A stretch of 64,000 nt of DNA, from contig UCIT01000060.1 of NCBI GenBank assembly GCA_900472625.1, positions 62,001-126,000 on the forward strand. The letters run 5' to 3'. The notes under the pieces were generated by a model. It was not told the DNA's origin. It searched no databases and saw only the letters and a program-made list of their open reading frames with translations. Below, piece after piece: positions 18,193 to 26,893 of this stretch (within the stretch, counting starts at the first letter, position 1; each line of letters starts with the position of its first letter). A program made the position numbers and the translations under genes. This DNA comes from Hyphomicrobiales bacterium (GTDB taxonomy: Bacteria; Pseudomonadota; Alphaproteobacteria; Rhizobiales; Rhizobiaceae).

Positions 18193-18738
18193 TCAGGGGA
18201 AGAGGTCGGCATTCTCCAGGCGAGTTGCCGCAGCATCCTTGGCTGAAAGGGCTGGCTGACCATCGAGCGGCCAGTTGATGGCCAAGGCAGGATCGTTCCA
18301 GATCAGCGAACGTTCGTGCTCGGGCGAATAGAAATCTGTTGTTTTGTAGAGAAACTGCGCCGTCTGTGAGAGAACCAGAAAGCCATGCGCAAAACCGGGT
18401 GGAATCCAGACTTGTCGTCTGTTTTCTGCCGAAAGGGTTTCGCCGATCCACTTGCCGAAGGTTGACGAAGACTTGCGCATGTCGACGGCAACGTCGAACA
18501 CCTCTCCCTCGACAACTCGCACCAGCTTTCCCTGCGCCTGCCTGATCTGATAATGCAGGCCACGCAGAACGCCTTTTGCCGACTTGGAGTGATTGTCCTG
18601 AACGAAGGAGATATCAGCGCCGACGGCCTCGTTGAAGCGAGCCTGATTGAAACTTTCGAAGAAGAAGCCGCGATCATCTCCGTAGACCGCAGGCTCGATC
18701 AGCAGAATCTCGGGTATAGCGAGGGGCGTAACCTTCAT
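18193..18738 (-). CDS. rfbC: dTDP-4-dehydrorhamnose 3,5-epimerase
   Basis: RmlC cupin enzyme of 181 residues that converts dTDP-4-keto-6-deoxyglucose to its L-lyxo epimer. Conserved pieces: DDRGFFFESFNQARF near 22-36, FVQDNHSKSAKGVLRGLHYQ with the catalytic His region, VEGEVFDVAVDMRKSSSTFG, and the lid segment IPPGFAHGFLVLS with the second His. Last gene of rfbB-rfbD-rfbA-rfbC; its ATG at 18738 is 3 bases after the rfbA stop. It supplies dTDP-L-rhamnose for the polysaccharide made by this region. Confidence 0.96.
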   Translation of the reverse strand: MKVTPLAIPEILLIEPAVYGDDRGFFFESFNQARFNEAVGADISFVQDNHSKSAKGVLRGLHYQIRQAQGKLVRVVEGEVFDVAVDMRKSSSTFGKWIGETLSAENRRQVWIPPGFAHGFLVLSQTAQFLYKTTDFYSPEHERSLIWNDPALAINWPLDGQPALSAKDAAATRLENADLFP

Positions 18739-18741
18739 CGT

Positions 18742-19629
18742 TCAGCCCGCCTCGCTCAAAAGTCGCATCAGGTACTTCCCATATCCATTCTTGCAGAGCG
18801 GCGCGGCTAGACGCTCGAGATCGGCACCGTTGATCCAGCCATTTCGAAATGAGATTTCTTCCGGGCAAGATACCTTCAGGCCTTGGCGACGTTCAAGCGT
18901 AGAGATGAACTGTCCGGCATCGAGCAGCGAGTCGTGTGTCCCGGTATCAAGCCAGGCGTAGCCGCGCCCCATTATTTCGACGGTCAAGCTTTCGTCTTCA
19001 AGATAGCGTCGGTTGAGATCGGTGATCTCAAGCTCGCCCCTTGGCGAAGGCTTGAGTGCTTTCGCAAACTCGACCGCCCGCTCGTCGTAGAAATAGAGCC
19101 CTGTGACCGCATAATTCGACTTTGGCACCACTGGTTTTTCCTCGATCGAAAGCGCCTTGAAGCGCTTGTCGAACTCGACGACGCCGTACCGCTCCGGGTC
19201 CAGCACGTGGTAGGCGAAAACGGTGGCCCCGCGTTCGAGCGACATGCCGCTGGCCAGCAGCATCGGCAGGTCGTGGCCGTAGAAAATGTTATCGCCCAGG
19301 ACCAGCGCGGAAGGCGAGCCATCGAGAAATTCCTCGCCGATAATGAAGGCCTGCGCCAGACCATCGGGAGAGGGCTGTTCGGCGTAGGAGAATCGCACAC
19401 CCCAGGCGCTGCCATCTCCGAGCAACTGCTCGAAACGCGGAATATCCTGCGGCGTCGAGATGATCAGGATGTCCTGGATGCCGGCAAGCATCAACGTGCT
19501 TAAGGGATAGTAGATCATCGGCTTGTCGAAGACCGGGAGCAATTGCTTGCTCATGGCCAGTGTTGCGGGATGAAGGCGCGTGCCGGAGCCTCCGGCGAGG
19601 ATGATGCCTTTTCGGGTCACAGCTTCCAT
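18742..19629 (-). CDS. rfbA: glucose-1-phosphate thymidylyltransferase
   Basis: RmlA nucleotidyltransferase of 295 residues: glucose-1-phosphate + dTTP to dTDP-glucose + PPi, first step of dTDP-rhamnose synthesis. The N-terminal signature GGSGTRLHPAT with the KQLLPVFDKPMIYYPLS segment, the LGDNIFYGHDLP metal/substrate motif and EEKPVVPKSNYAVTGLYFYD are all present. The start overlaps the end of rfbD by 13 bases. Full length and intact. Confidence 0.96.
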   Translation of the reverse strand: MEAVTRKGIILAGGSGTRLHPATLAMSKQLLPVFDKPMIYYPLSTLMLAGIQDILIISTPQDIPRFEQLLGDGSAWGVRFSYAEQPSPDGLAQAFIIGEEFLDGSPSALVLGDNIFYGHDLPMLLASGMSLERGATVFAYHVLDPERYGVVEFDKRFKALSIEEKPVVPKSNYAVTGLYFYDERAVEFAKALKPSPRGELEITDLNRRYLEDESLTVEIMGRGYAWLDTGTHDSLLDAGQFISTLERRQGLKVSCPEEISFRNGWINGADLERLAAPLCKNGYGKYLMRLLSEAG

Positions 19630-20513
19630 TCCCGTTCCTTGAGTTGATCCAGCACGCGGTCCACATGCACCGTCCAGTCGGGCATACTCAGTCCAAGCGA
19701 AGAAGAGAGAGTATCGGTATTGAGCGAGGAGTTTCTTGGCCGCGCTGCGGGCCGGGGATACTCCTCCGTGCTGATCGGCACGATATCCTCCACCTTCACC
19801 TGCGACTGGAAACCGAGTTCGATGGCTTTCCCGACCACATGCCGGGCAAGCCCATGCCAGCTGGTTCTACCGCCTGATGTCAGATGGTAGGTGCCGCTCG
19901 CAAACTTACCTTGGCGATGAGCTGCGATGGCCTGTGCGGTCACATCGGCAATCAGTTCGACGGATGTCGGCGCGCCGAACTGATCGGCGACAATGCGCAA
20001 GCTCGACCGCTCGGCCGCGAAACGGAGCATCGTCTTGGCGAAGTTCGTACCTTCGGCTGACACGACCCAACTGGTACGAAACAGCAGATACCGGCATCCT
20101 GATCGCTCGACGGCGATCTCACCAGCGCGCTTCGATTGTCCGTAGACATTCAGCGGATGGGTCTCGTCGCTCTCCAGATACGCCGTCTGCTTCTTGCCAT
20201 CGAAGACGTAATCCGTCGAATAGTGGACAAGCAGGGCGTCATGGTCCCGAGCATAATTGGCCAGCGCTTCAACGGCCAGGTGATTGACGGCAAATGCCGC
20301 TTCAACATTGGCTTCGGCGAGATCCACCTGCGTATAGGCGGCCGCATTGACGATAAAATCAGGACGTAGTGCTTCCAGCCGCGCTGTAATCATCTCAGGC
20401 CGTTCGAGATCGAAGTCCGCCCGCGCCAAAGCCGTGACGGAGCCAATAGGCGTCAGCGTTTGCTGGAGCCCTTGGCCCACCTGACCATTCTTGCCAAGAA
20501 GAAGGATCGTCAT
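19617..20513 (-). CDS. rfbD: dTDP-4-dehydrorhamnose reductase
   Basis: RmlD short-chain dehydrogenase-like enzyme of 298 residues, making dTDP-L-rhamnose with NAD(P)H. The nucleotide loop is LLLGKNGQVGQGL at the N terminus, INAAAYTQVDLAE follows the Rossmann core, and the catalytic Thr-Tyr-Lys set is in HYSTDYVFDGKK and VYGQSKRAGE. The ATG overlaps the rfbB stop by four bases (ATGA at 20510-20513) and the 3' end overlaps rfbA by 13. Confidence 0.95.
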   Translation of the reverse strand: MTILLLGKNGQVGQGLQQTLTPIGSVTALARADFDLERPEMITARLEALRPDFIVNAAAYTQVDLAEANVEAAFAVNHLAVEALANYARDHDALLVHYSTDYVFDGKKQTAYLESDETHPLNVYGQSKRAGEIAVERSGCRYLLFRTSWVVSAEGTNFAKTMLRFAAERSSLRIVADQFGAPTSVELIADVTAQAIAAHRQGKFASGTYHLTSGGRTSWHGLARHVVGKAIELGFQSQVKVEDIVPISTEEYPRPAARPRNSSLNTDTLSSSLGLSMPDWTVHVDRVLDQLKEREWKL

Positions 20514-21559
20514 GCGTATTGCTTCTCGATCCAGTCGCGGTAACTGCCCGACGCAACGTTCTCCACCCAGTCGGCGTTATCGAGATACCATCTGACGGTC
20601 TTGCGAATGCCGCTCTCAAATGTCTCCGCCGGTCGCCAGCCAAGCTCAGCCTCGATCTTTCGAGCATCGATCGCGTAGCGTCGGTCGTGGCCGGGCCGAT
20701 CGGTTACGAAGGCGATCTGATCGCTGTACCGCTTTCCGTCCACACGCGGCTGCAGTTCGTCGAGCACCGAGCAAAGCATGTTGACCACATCGAGATTGGC
20801 CCGCTCGTTCCAGCCGCCAATGTTGTAGGTTTCACCCGGCTTTCCGGCCTGTAGAACACGACGGATCGCGCTGCAATGATCCTTCACATAGAGCCAGTCC
20901 CTGATCTGCTGGCCGTCGCCGTAAATCGGCAGGGGTCGGCCATTGAGAGCGTTGTGGATCACCAGCGGAATGAGCTTTTCGGGGAAATGCAGCGGGCCAT
21001 AATTGTTCGAGCAATTGGTCGTCAGGACAGGCAGACCATAGGTGTGAAAATAGGCCCGGACGAGGTGGTCGCTTGCGGCCTTGCTGGCAGAGTACGGGCT
21101 GTTCGGCTGATAACTTGTGTCCTCGCTGAAGGCCGGATCGTCAGGACCAAGCGTTCCGAACACCTCGTCTGTCGAAACATGCAGGAAGCGGAAGTCGGAT
21201 TTATCTGGCAGCCCGCTCCAGTAGGCGCGCACCGCTTCCAGCAGCCGAAAGCTGCCGAGGATATTGGTCTGGATGAAGTCCTCCGGACCATGGATCGAGC
21301 GGTCCACATGGCTTTCCGCGGCGAGATTGATGATCGCTCTGGGCTTGTGGCGTGATAGAAGGTCGGCCACGAGCGTGGCATCGCCGATATTGCCATGAAC
21401 GAAGATGTGCCGACGATCGTCCGCGATGGACCGAAGATTATCCAAGTTGCCAGCATAGGTCAGAGCATCGAGATTGACGACGGGCTCATCGCTTTGTGCC
21501 AACCATTCGAGAACGAAATTCGAGCCGATAAAGCCGGCGCCCCCAGTTACAAGTATCAT
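20510..21559 (-). CDS. rfbB: dTDP-glucose 4,6-dehydratase
   Basis: RmlB extended short-chain dehydrogenase of 349 residues that converts dTDP-glucose to dTDP-4-keto-6-deoxyglucose. Motifs: GGAGFIGSNFVLEWL (NAD loop), LAAESHVDRSIHGPEDFI, the catalytic STDEVFGTLG and YSASKAASDHLVRAYFHTYG. First gene of the rhamnose operon; 49 bases separate it from the stop of the priming glycosyltransferase upstream, so read-through from that gene is possible. Confidence 0.96.
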   Translation of the reverse strand: MILVTGGAGFIGSNFVLEWLAQSDEPVVNLDALTYAGNLDNLRSIADDRRHIFVHGNIGDATLVADLLSRHKPRAIINLAAESHVDRSIHGPEDFIQTNILGSFRLLEAVRAYWSGLPDKSDFRFLHVSTDEVFGTLGPDDPAFSEDTSYQPNSPYSASKAASDHLVRAYFHTYGLPVLTTNCSNNYGPLHFPEKLIPLVIHNALNGRPLPIYGDGQQIRDWLYVKDHCSAIRRVLQAGKPGETYNIGGWNERANLDVVNMLCSVLDELQPRVDGKRYSDQIAFVTDRPGHDRRYAIDARKIEAELGWRPAETFESGIRKTVRWYLDNADWVENVASGSYRDWIEKQYA

Positions 21560-21608
21560 CGCCCACGCACCCCTTTAAAAACGCAAACACAATATTGACG
21601 GCGAGTTT

Positions 21609-23039
21609 CTAGTAGACGTTGCTTCGATCCTTGAGACCAAGAGCGGTCAGGGTGACGATCTTGAGATCGAGCCAAAGCGACCAGTTGTTGATGTACCAGA
21701 TGTCGTGACGAACCCTGTCGGCCATCTTCTCAACCGTTGGCGTCTCACCCCTGTGCCCATTGATCTGTGCCCACCCGGTGACGCCGGGCTTCACGTGCCG
21801 ACGCGATGCATATTGCGCGATGAGCGTATCGTAGAGGTCGTCATGCGCCAGGGCATGGGGACGCGGTCCAACCACCGACATCTCACCGCGCAGGACATTC
21901 CAAAACTGCGGCAATTCATCGATGCTTGTGGAACGTATGAACGCGCCGACACGCGTGATGCGCGGATCGTTGCGTGTCGCCTGACGGATATCACCCGAAT
22001 CCTCCATCACCGACATGCTTCGGAACTTCAGAATACGAAATGGCCGGCTGCTATAGCCCTTGCGTGACTGCACAAAGAGGATCGGCCCACGGCTGTCCAT
22101 CTTGATTGCAATCGCAACGATAACACAGATCGGGAGCATTACCGTCAGCGCGGCTATCGAAAAGACGACATCAAATATGCGCTTCATGCTGCGCTCGACG
22201 GTACCAAGCGGCGGCCGATAGATCTGGAATGCTCTGCGATCTCCGATGTCCTGCGCAAACCCCTGCGCGATGTCGCCAACCACCCCGTTGAACATGACAT
22301 TGACGGGTAAGCAGAACTGGCGAAGCGCAAACAGGCACTCCTCCAGACTGCCTGGATTGCTATGCCCGTCCCAGACAATCAGTACTTCATCGATATCGGC
22401 GATGCCATGTTTCTCCAGTCGCTCCAAACTGTTACCATCGTCACCGATGTACATCGTATGTTTGATGGAAAGCCCGTCGGTTGCTGCCTTCTGGATGATC
22501 GGGTCGACCGAGATGGCATCCGGGCAAATCAGGAGAACACGGCGAGTCGGGAAAGCCGCCTTGCTGACGGCACTGCTGAGATAGGCACGCCACATCATCC
22601 GAAGCGCCACCAAGGCACCGAAAGACGAAAACGCCGCCGACAAGATCGCGCCGCGCGAAACTGCCGTTCCCATTTTGAGAAAAAAGATGATTGCCAGCAG
22701 AAACACCAATACCGCCGGAAGTATCGAGCAGATCGTTGCAATCTGCCGACGAAAAGACAACATTTCGGCTGCTCTGTAGGCGTGCGCGACGCCCATCGCC
22801 AGAACGAAAATTGTCGCCATAAGAAGGCCGATCCCGACGTAAAGAGAAATATCGCCTTCGGTACCTAAGGAGATGAATTGGTACAGCGTGTAGCCGCCGG
22901 TGCTTGCCAGAAGCATGACGAGGAAGTCGAGAGTTGCAGCAATATATGCGATCGCAACGCTGTTAAACCCGAACCACCTTCTGTCATTTCTGACCGAAAG
23001 ATTCACGCTCCAGCTGTGGTCCACCGGCATGGTCATCAT
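21609..23039 (-). CDS. priming polyprenyl-phosphate glycosyl-1-phosphate transferase (WcaJ/WbaP-like)
   Basis: Membrane enzyme of 476 residues that starts exopolysaccharide repeat units by moving a sugar-1-phosphate to undecaprenyl phosphate. The N-terminal third has four hydrophobic helices (about 20-130), then a Rossmann-like CoA-binding-fold domain, then the catalytic bacterial sugar transferase domain: KRIFDVVFSIAALTVMLP membrane re-entrant helix, FRILKFRSMSV, RSTSIDELPQFWNVLRGEMS and VVGPRPHA. ATG 23039 is chosen because GAGG lies 6 bases upstream; the frame extends to a TTG at 23051. The donor sugar (glucose or galactose) is not determinable. Confidence 0.93.
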   Translation of the reverse strand: MMTMPVDHSWSVNLSVRNDRRWFGFNSVAIAYIAATLDFLVMLLASTGGYTLYQFISLGTEGDISLYVGIGLLMATIFVLAMGVAHAYRAAEMLSFRRQIATICSILPAVLVFLLAIIFFLKMGTAVSRGAILSAAFSSFGALVALRMMWRAYLSSAVSKAAFPTRRVLLICPDAISVDPIIQKAATDGLSIKHTMYIGDDGNSLERLEKHGIADIDEVLIVWDGHSNPGSLEECLFALRQFCLPVNVMFNGVVGDIAQGFAQDIGDRRAFQIYRPPLGTVERSMKRIFDVVFSIAALTVMLPICVIVAIAIKMDSRGPILFVQSRKGYSSRPFRILKFRSMSVMEDSGDIRQATRNDPRITRVGAFIRSTSIDELPQFWNVLRGEMSVVGPRPHALAHDDLYDTLIAQYASRRHVKPGVTGWAQINGHRGETPTVEKMADRVRHDIWYINNWSLWLDLKIVTLTALGLKDRSNVY

Positions 23040-23423
23040 GTATATCCTCAACCCGCCAGGCTAGTTAACACAAGATTAACGGAGCAAACAATTCTCCCGC
23101 GAATACTCCTTTTTCCGTATTACCAAGTATTTTTTGTCGCTTGATTTTAATAAACCCAAAAAGGAACTAGGCGGGGAAAGTAAAAATCAGGGAAAGACAG
23201 AGCACAAAGGGCGATCGCACAGCCCTCTCGCGAACAGCGCTGTTAACGGCCCAAGATCCTCGCGCAAGGCATGTGCAGGAAGCCACTATTTAGACGCATC
23301 AAGTTTGAACATGTGGAATTTTATAGCGATTGCCGTTGCCGGCGCGGCTGACGACATATTTACGCGTCTTGGTGATGCTCCGCGCGAAATTACCGTCGAG
23401 GGTGCTGGAGCGGACCTTCGATA
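23040..23423. other. non-coding or decayed stretch
   Basis: No convincing full gene. On the minus strand a 43-codon frame (about 23427-23297, MISKVRSSTLDGNF onwards) starts in an ATGA overlap with the small frame at 23424-23651, which may be a relic of a longer coupled gene. A plus-strand frame over 23134-23481 has low-complexity content and no family character. AT-rich bases 23080-23160 probably hold the promoter of the priming transferase. Confidence 0.5.
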
Positions 23424-23651
23424 TCATGCCTCGTCATTTCCCGGGAAGCTGTCAGGGCATGCCGTGCCGCCTATCGCATAGATGCGTGCTCCGCCCTTGT
23501 CGAACCGCCTCTGAATCGGCGTGTCGGATAAGTTGGCGAGTACTTTGCATTCCGGCGCGTTGGGAACCGGCATCATCTGGCACCAAATGCCATCGGACAT
23601 AGCGGACGAGACGAAAAATAGTAACATTGTTGCTAGTTGATACTTACTCAA
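23424..23651 (-). CDS. small hypothetical protein, possible gene fragment
   Basis: Frame of 75 residues with a TTG start. The N terminus MSKYQLATMLLFFVSSAMSD resembles a short Sec signal; the rest contains three Cys (IWCQMMP, PECKVLA, GTACPDS) and would be periplasmic. Its start overlaps the end of the Sel1-like relic by one to a few bases and its end overlaps a 43-codon frame by ATGA, so it keeps operon-like spacing. No family recognised. It may be a truncated remnant of the same decayed locus, since both neighbours are broken. Confidence 0.35.
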   Translation of the reverse strand: MSKYQLATMLLFFVSSAMSDGIWCQMMPVPNAPECKVLANLSDTPIQRRFDKGGARIYAIGGTACPDSFPGNDEA

Positions 23652-23982
23652 ACGTCGACGGGCTTTGTCTCAGCCCTTGGGCAGCGTCAGCAAGGCTGCG
23701 CCGGGCCAATGGATAACCGCCAGCCGCGGACCTCTCCAGCCACTCGCGCCCGGCGTCCACTCGATCGCCGCCGTCGGATTGCAGCAGCAGTATGCCAAGC
23801 GGTTACTGCGCCTCGGCATCGTTTTGTTCCGCAGCAACCGTACCGTAGGTTTGCGACTTGGTAAGCGAAAGCTCGACACCCGTTCCGTAAGAATAGGCGG
23901 CGCCCAGCGCCTTCGCTGCCGCGACCTGTCCGCCGTCCGCGGCAGATTGAAGATTGGCGATGATCTGCTGTTTCGATCCTTC
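23644..23982 (-). pseudogene. Sel1-repeat protein remnant with in-frame stop
   Basis: The minus-strand frame reads ANLQSAADGGQVAAAKALGA, then AYSYGTGVELSLTKS, YGTVAAEQNDAEAQ, a TAA stop at 23803-23805, and continues PLGILLLQSDGG ... AGREWLERSAAGGYPLARR to a stop at 23644. The A-x-x-x-LG-x-x-Y-x-x-G-x-GV pattern is that of Sel1 (SLR) repeats, and the text runs on sensibly across the stop (AEAQ-stop-PLGILL for the usual AEAQYxLG). One nonsense change thus broke the frame. Upstream the frame closes at a TGA (23983-23985), so the 5' part is lost or shifted. Confidence 0.7.
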
Positions 23983-24106
23983 TCAATGTCGAATCTGGAC
24001 AGAGCCTGCACTCGGCAATCGGCGGGCATCATATCATTGGTCATCGGTGGTGTCGTTCAGGTTGACTCTAAGCGACCCGACCCTACCGGAAAATCCCGAT
24101 GATCAC

Positions 24107-24289
24107 CTATCGAGATACCCCACCTCTAGGGAAATCATCCTGCCCAGGCAGAGCATCAGACGCCAACAACGATACGGCAGCCATTTCAAACGCCATAAGC
24201 GCTGTCACCATCCTAGCGGGCCCGATTTCGTCATAGGCCGATATCAGTCGCTCGGATATCCCATGTTCAGGTGTCATCGTTGCGTACAC
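24107..24289 (-). CDS. small hypothetical ORF, doubtful
   Basis: Sixty codons from a GTG at 24289 overlapping the stop region of the frame upstream. The middle part (MVTALMAFEMAAVSLLASDA) is hydrophobic and could be a signal or membrane segment. No family recognised, no clear ribosome site. It lies between decayed Sel1-type sequences and is probably not a functional gene; listed because its junctions keep the tight spacing of an operon. Confidence 0.2.
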   Translation of the reverse strand: MYATMTPEHGISERLISAYDEIGPARMVTALMAFEMAAVSLLASDALPGQDDFPRGGVSR

Positions 24290-24576
24290 TACTCGTCGGC
24301 TTGATCGCCTTCGTCTGCTACCCCATGTGTGTTTCGCTGACTGCTCTCAGGCACCGCCATGTTGACCAGCGTCCTGAAATCATTGCTGAGCAACACCACC
24401 CAGTTATGGCCCCGATCGAGCCGAGAGCCATACTGAGCTGGCATCACGAGCGCCATGCAGGTCATCACCTGCGGGCCGGTGGTGCGATACGGCTGCATAT
24501 TCCACGCAACCGGTTCTTCCCTCTGGATGCGCTTTCTAAACGTAATGCTACGCTTGCGCTCACTCTTCCACGCCAT
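24289..24576 (-). CDS. small hypothetical protein, doubtful
   Basis: Frame of 95 residues whose ATG overlaps the last 17 bases of the Sel1-repeat gene. The N-terminal 24 residues are strongly basic; the middle contains MTCMALVMPAQYGSRLDRGHN and WVVLLSNDF, which looks like part of a folded protein, and the tail is acidic. No family recognised. The overlap suggests it descends from a coupled operon gene, possibly itself damaged. Confidence 0.3.
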   Translation of the reverse strand: MAWKSERKRSITFRKRIQREEPVAWNMQPYRTTGPQVMTCMALVMPAQYGSRLDRGHNWVVLLSNDFRTLVNMAVPESSQRNTHGVADEGDQADE

Positions 24577-26025
24577 CGTCTTCGACCTTTTTTGCCGGCG
24601 CGGTCGGCGACCCGTCGGTGCCTATGCCCATTTTGTTGAGTTTCTTGATTGAGGGCACATGCCCAAGCGCCTGCGCATCCCTCAGCCATTGAATCGCTTC
24701 GGCTTTCGCCGACGGCCTGCTATCGGACTGCAGATCGAGCGCCGTGTGGAACATCGCCGTCGCGCTTCCCGCGTTGGCTGCTTTTGCCTGCCAATCCACG
24801 GTCGCAGCGGCGTCTTTTTTCACACCTGTACCATATCGATAAACCTCCGACTGGCGATACATCGCTTCCGGTGCCTGCGGCCCCTCGGCCTCCGCGGTCC
24901 TTTCAAGCCAGAAGATACCTGCCTGGTCATCCTGCTGGGTGCCAAAACCGGACAGAAGCGCAACACCCGTCGCAACCATCGCTGACGGGTCGCCGGCGCG
25001 CGCGCCGCGCAGAGAAAACCGAAAACTCTCAGACAGATCGACTTCCAACCCGAACGCTGAACCATAAGCCTGCGCAAGGTCGCTCCACGCCAAGCCGAAA
25101 CCGCGCTCCGCCGAGGAATGAAGCAGTTCGACAGCTCTATTCGCATTCTGATCCACACCGCTGCCATGCAGATAGGCAAGGCCGAGTTCGCGTATAGCCA
25201 TTCTGCTACCGGCAGCGGCAGCCGTCTCCAAATGCGAGGACGCCAGCACGAGGTTCCGTGGTACGCCCTCGCCGTCACGGTAGGCGTGGGCAAGACGGGT
25301 GTTGGCTGTCTGATCGTCGGGATCCAGCGTGGCGGCGGCCTGATAGAATCCGACGGCCTTGGCAGCGTCGCCCTTGATGCCACTCCTTCCGTGAATATAG
25401 GCGTTGGCCAACGCAACGGCTGCACCAGGCACATCGGCGGCCGTCAGCTCCCGCAACATGGAAACACCTCTGAGGTTAAGCCTGATGTCGGAAGGACCAA
25501 GCATGGCGCTTGCGAGATGCAGCTTGTCACGCGGCACATCGCCGACGGTCTTCGAGGCGAGATCCAGCCCCTCCATTCCGATATTCGCGCTCTGGCCGCG
25601 CTCTGAGACGTAGCCGGAGAATTTCCCTCATAGTAGAGAACCGCCGTGGTATCCTCGGCAGTGAGCAGTTTACCCAACCAGGCCTGATAAATGGGTGCCG
25701 GCACCTGCAACGGCCCCGCATAGGTAAAGTCGCGGACGATTTCCTGCGCTGCCGCCAGTGACCCGGCATTTGCCGCAGCCTGATACTGCGCTAGCGCTGC
25801 CTCCCGGTCGAATGTAGCGAGCTCCGGACTGCCGAGCAGCCTCGCCACCCAAATAGAAGCGCCTTTGCTCTCCATACCGAGGGCGTTCCGATACCGACCG
25901 AGCGCAGCGGTCTGGTTTTCGGCATACGTCAGGAGCTTCCTGAAATAAGCATCCAGTTTGAAGACCGCGTCGGCGTCGCCGCGTTCAGCTCTCTGCTTCA
26001 GCAGGTTTACCGCAAAGCCATTCAT
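24560..26025 (-). pseudogene. Sel1-repeat (AlgK-like) protein, frameshifted
   Basis: Two frames together form one Sel1-repeat protein of about 488 residues. The first runs from ATG 26025 (MNGFAVNLLKQRAERGDADA) to about 25625; the second continues (SGYVSERGQSANIGMEG) to the stop at 24560. Restoring one base in the GAGGGAAATT tract (25620-25629) joins them as LYYEG-KFSGYVSERG. Repeats are clear: ALANAYIHGRSGIKGDAAKA, ANTRLAHAYRDGEGVPRNLV, RELGLAYLHGSGVDQNANRA, MYRQSEVYRYGTGVKKDAAA. Solenoids of this type act as periplasmic scaffolds in alginate export (AlgK). The start overlaps an upstream TPR-like tail by ATGA. Either a true pseudogene or a sequencing error. Confidence 0.75.
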
Positions 26026-26185
26026 TGCCGCAGCTTCCTTTCAGCCGTTCCCGTCATGCCCGCAAGCGCGAATCCGGCCGGAGCCTGATCGAGACGGAGT
26101 GCCAGACTGAAGCTCGCGCGCGCCTCTTCCTGTTTGTCCGGACGCAGCGCAAGTTGTTGCCCCCACAGGTATCGGACACCAGTAC
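26022..26185 (-). pseudogene. C-terminal tail of a TPR-like protein (5' part missing)
   Basis: A frame different from the dehydrogenase fragment reads RYLWGQQLALRPDKQEEARA, SFSLALRLDQAPAGFALAGM and ends TGTAERKLRQ with a TGA that overlaps the Sel1 gene start (ATGA, 26022-26025). The helical, Ala/Leu-rich pattern and the preserved coupling argue that this is the genuine 3' end of a lost gene. The upstream body of that gene is absent: the sequence passes directly into the algD-like frame near 26,160-26,185. Confidence 0.5.
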
Positions 26186-26893
26186 CTTCAGCGCGTCGAT
26201 CGACCGAGCATCGCCTTCATACTGTCCGAAGACGATGGCCCCCGGCTTGTAGTAGTCGGCGATCGCAGTGATTTCACGCAAGAACTCGGGATAAGACACA
26301 ACTCCAAAATCACGCTCGGCAGTCTTCCCCGAGGCTCTTTCGAGTATCGGTATGACGAGCTCCTTCATGGTTACAGGCAGGATCGTTGATCGCATGACAA
26401 GAATGTCGAAGGCCACCTTGTGCCGAAGCGCCTTGCCGCTATTCTCGCAGACTTGCCGAACGTGATCCGTATTCAGCGTGCCGTCGACAAGGCTTGGAGT
26501 GCCAACGCAACAGAAGCTGATATCGCTGGTATTGATCGCTTCCGCGGTCGAACGGGTCACGGTCAGGAGGTCGGTTTTGTGTGCGTAAGAAAGAAGGTCG
26601 GAAAGACCGGGTTCGGCGATTGGCGCCTGGCCTCGCGCAAGGCACCCGACTTTGAACCAAACGGGATCGACTGCAAGGACAGCAAAACCATCTTGACTGA
26701 GACACACCGCCAAGACACCCCCCACATACCCAGCGCCAAATACACGAACGCGATAGTCGCGCCCATCCGGCTCGATTTCCAGGCGAAAATTTTCAAGTAT
26801 TGAAACACTATTTCTTGATGCAAGGCTTGCGGAATTAAGATAATTTTCCATTTCACACCCCGCCATGCACAGACGAACCACCCGAATGAACAA
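26160..26893 (-). pseudogene. nucleotide-sugar (GDP-mannose/UDP-glucose type) dehydrogenase, truncated
   Basis: About 230 residues related to AlgD/Ugd: dinucleotide loop VRVFGAGYVGGVLAVCLSQD, IAEPGLSDLLSYAHKT, SDISFCCVGTPSLVDGTLNT, MRSTILPVTMKELVIPILE and YPEFLREITAIADYYKPGAI. The family needs about 430 residues; the helical dimer core with the catalytic Lys/Cys and the C-terminal domain are missing. The conserved NPEFLREGTAI appears as YPEFLREITAI, and the first Val-rich strand is preceded by an unusual 45-residue leader. At about 26,165 the family resemblance stops and a TPR-like tail in another frame begins. Probably the deleted head of an alginate-like or glucuronan locus. Confidence 0.7.

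Noticed and set aside
23134..23481. 115-codon plus frame in the 23 kb spacer
   Set aside because: Starts in AT-rich DNA without ribosome site, no family character, opposite relic frames.
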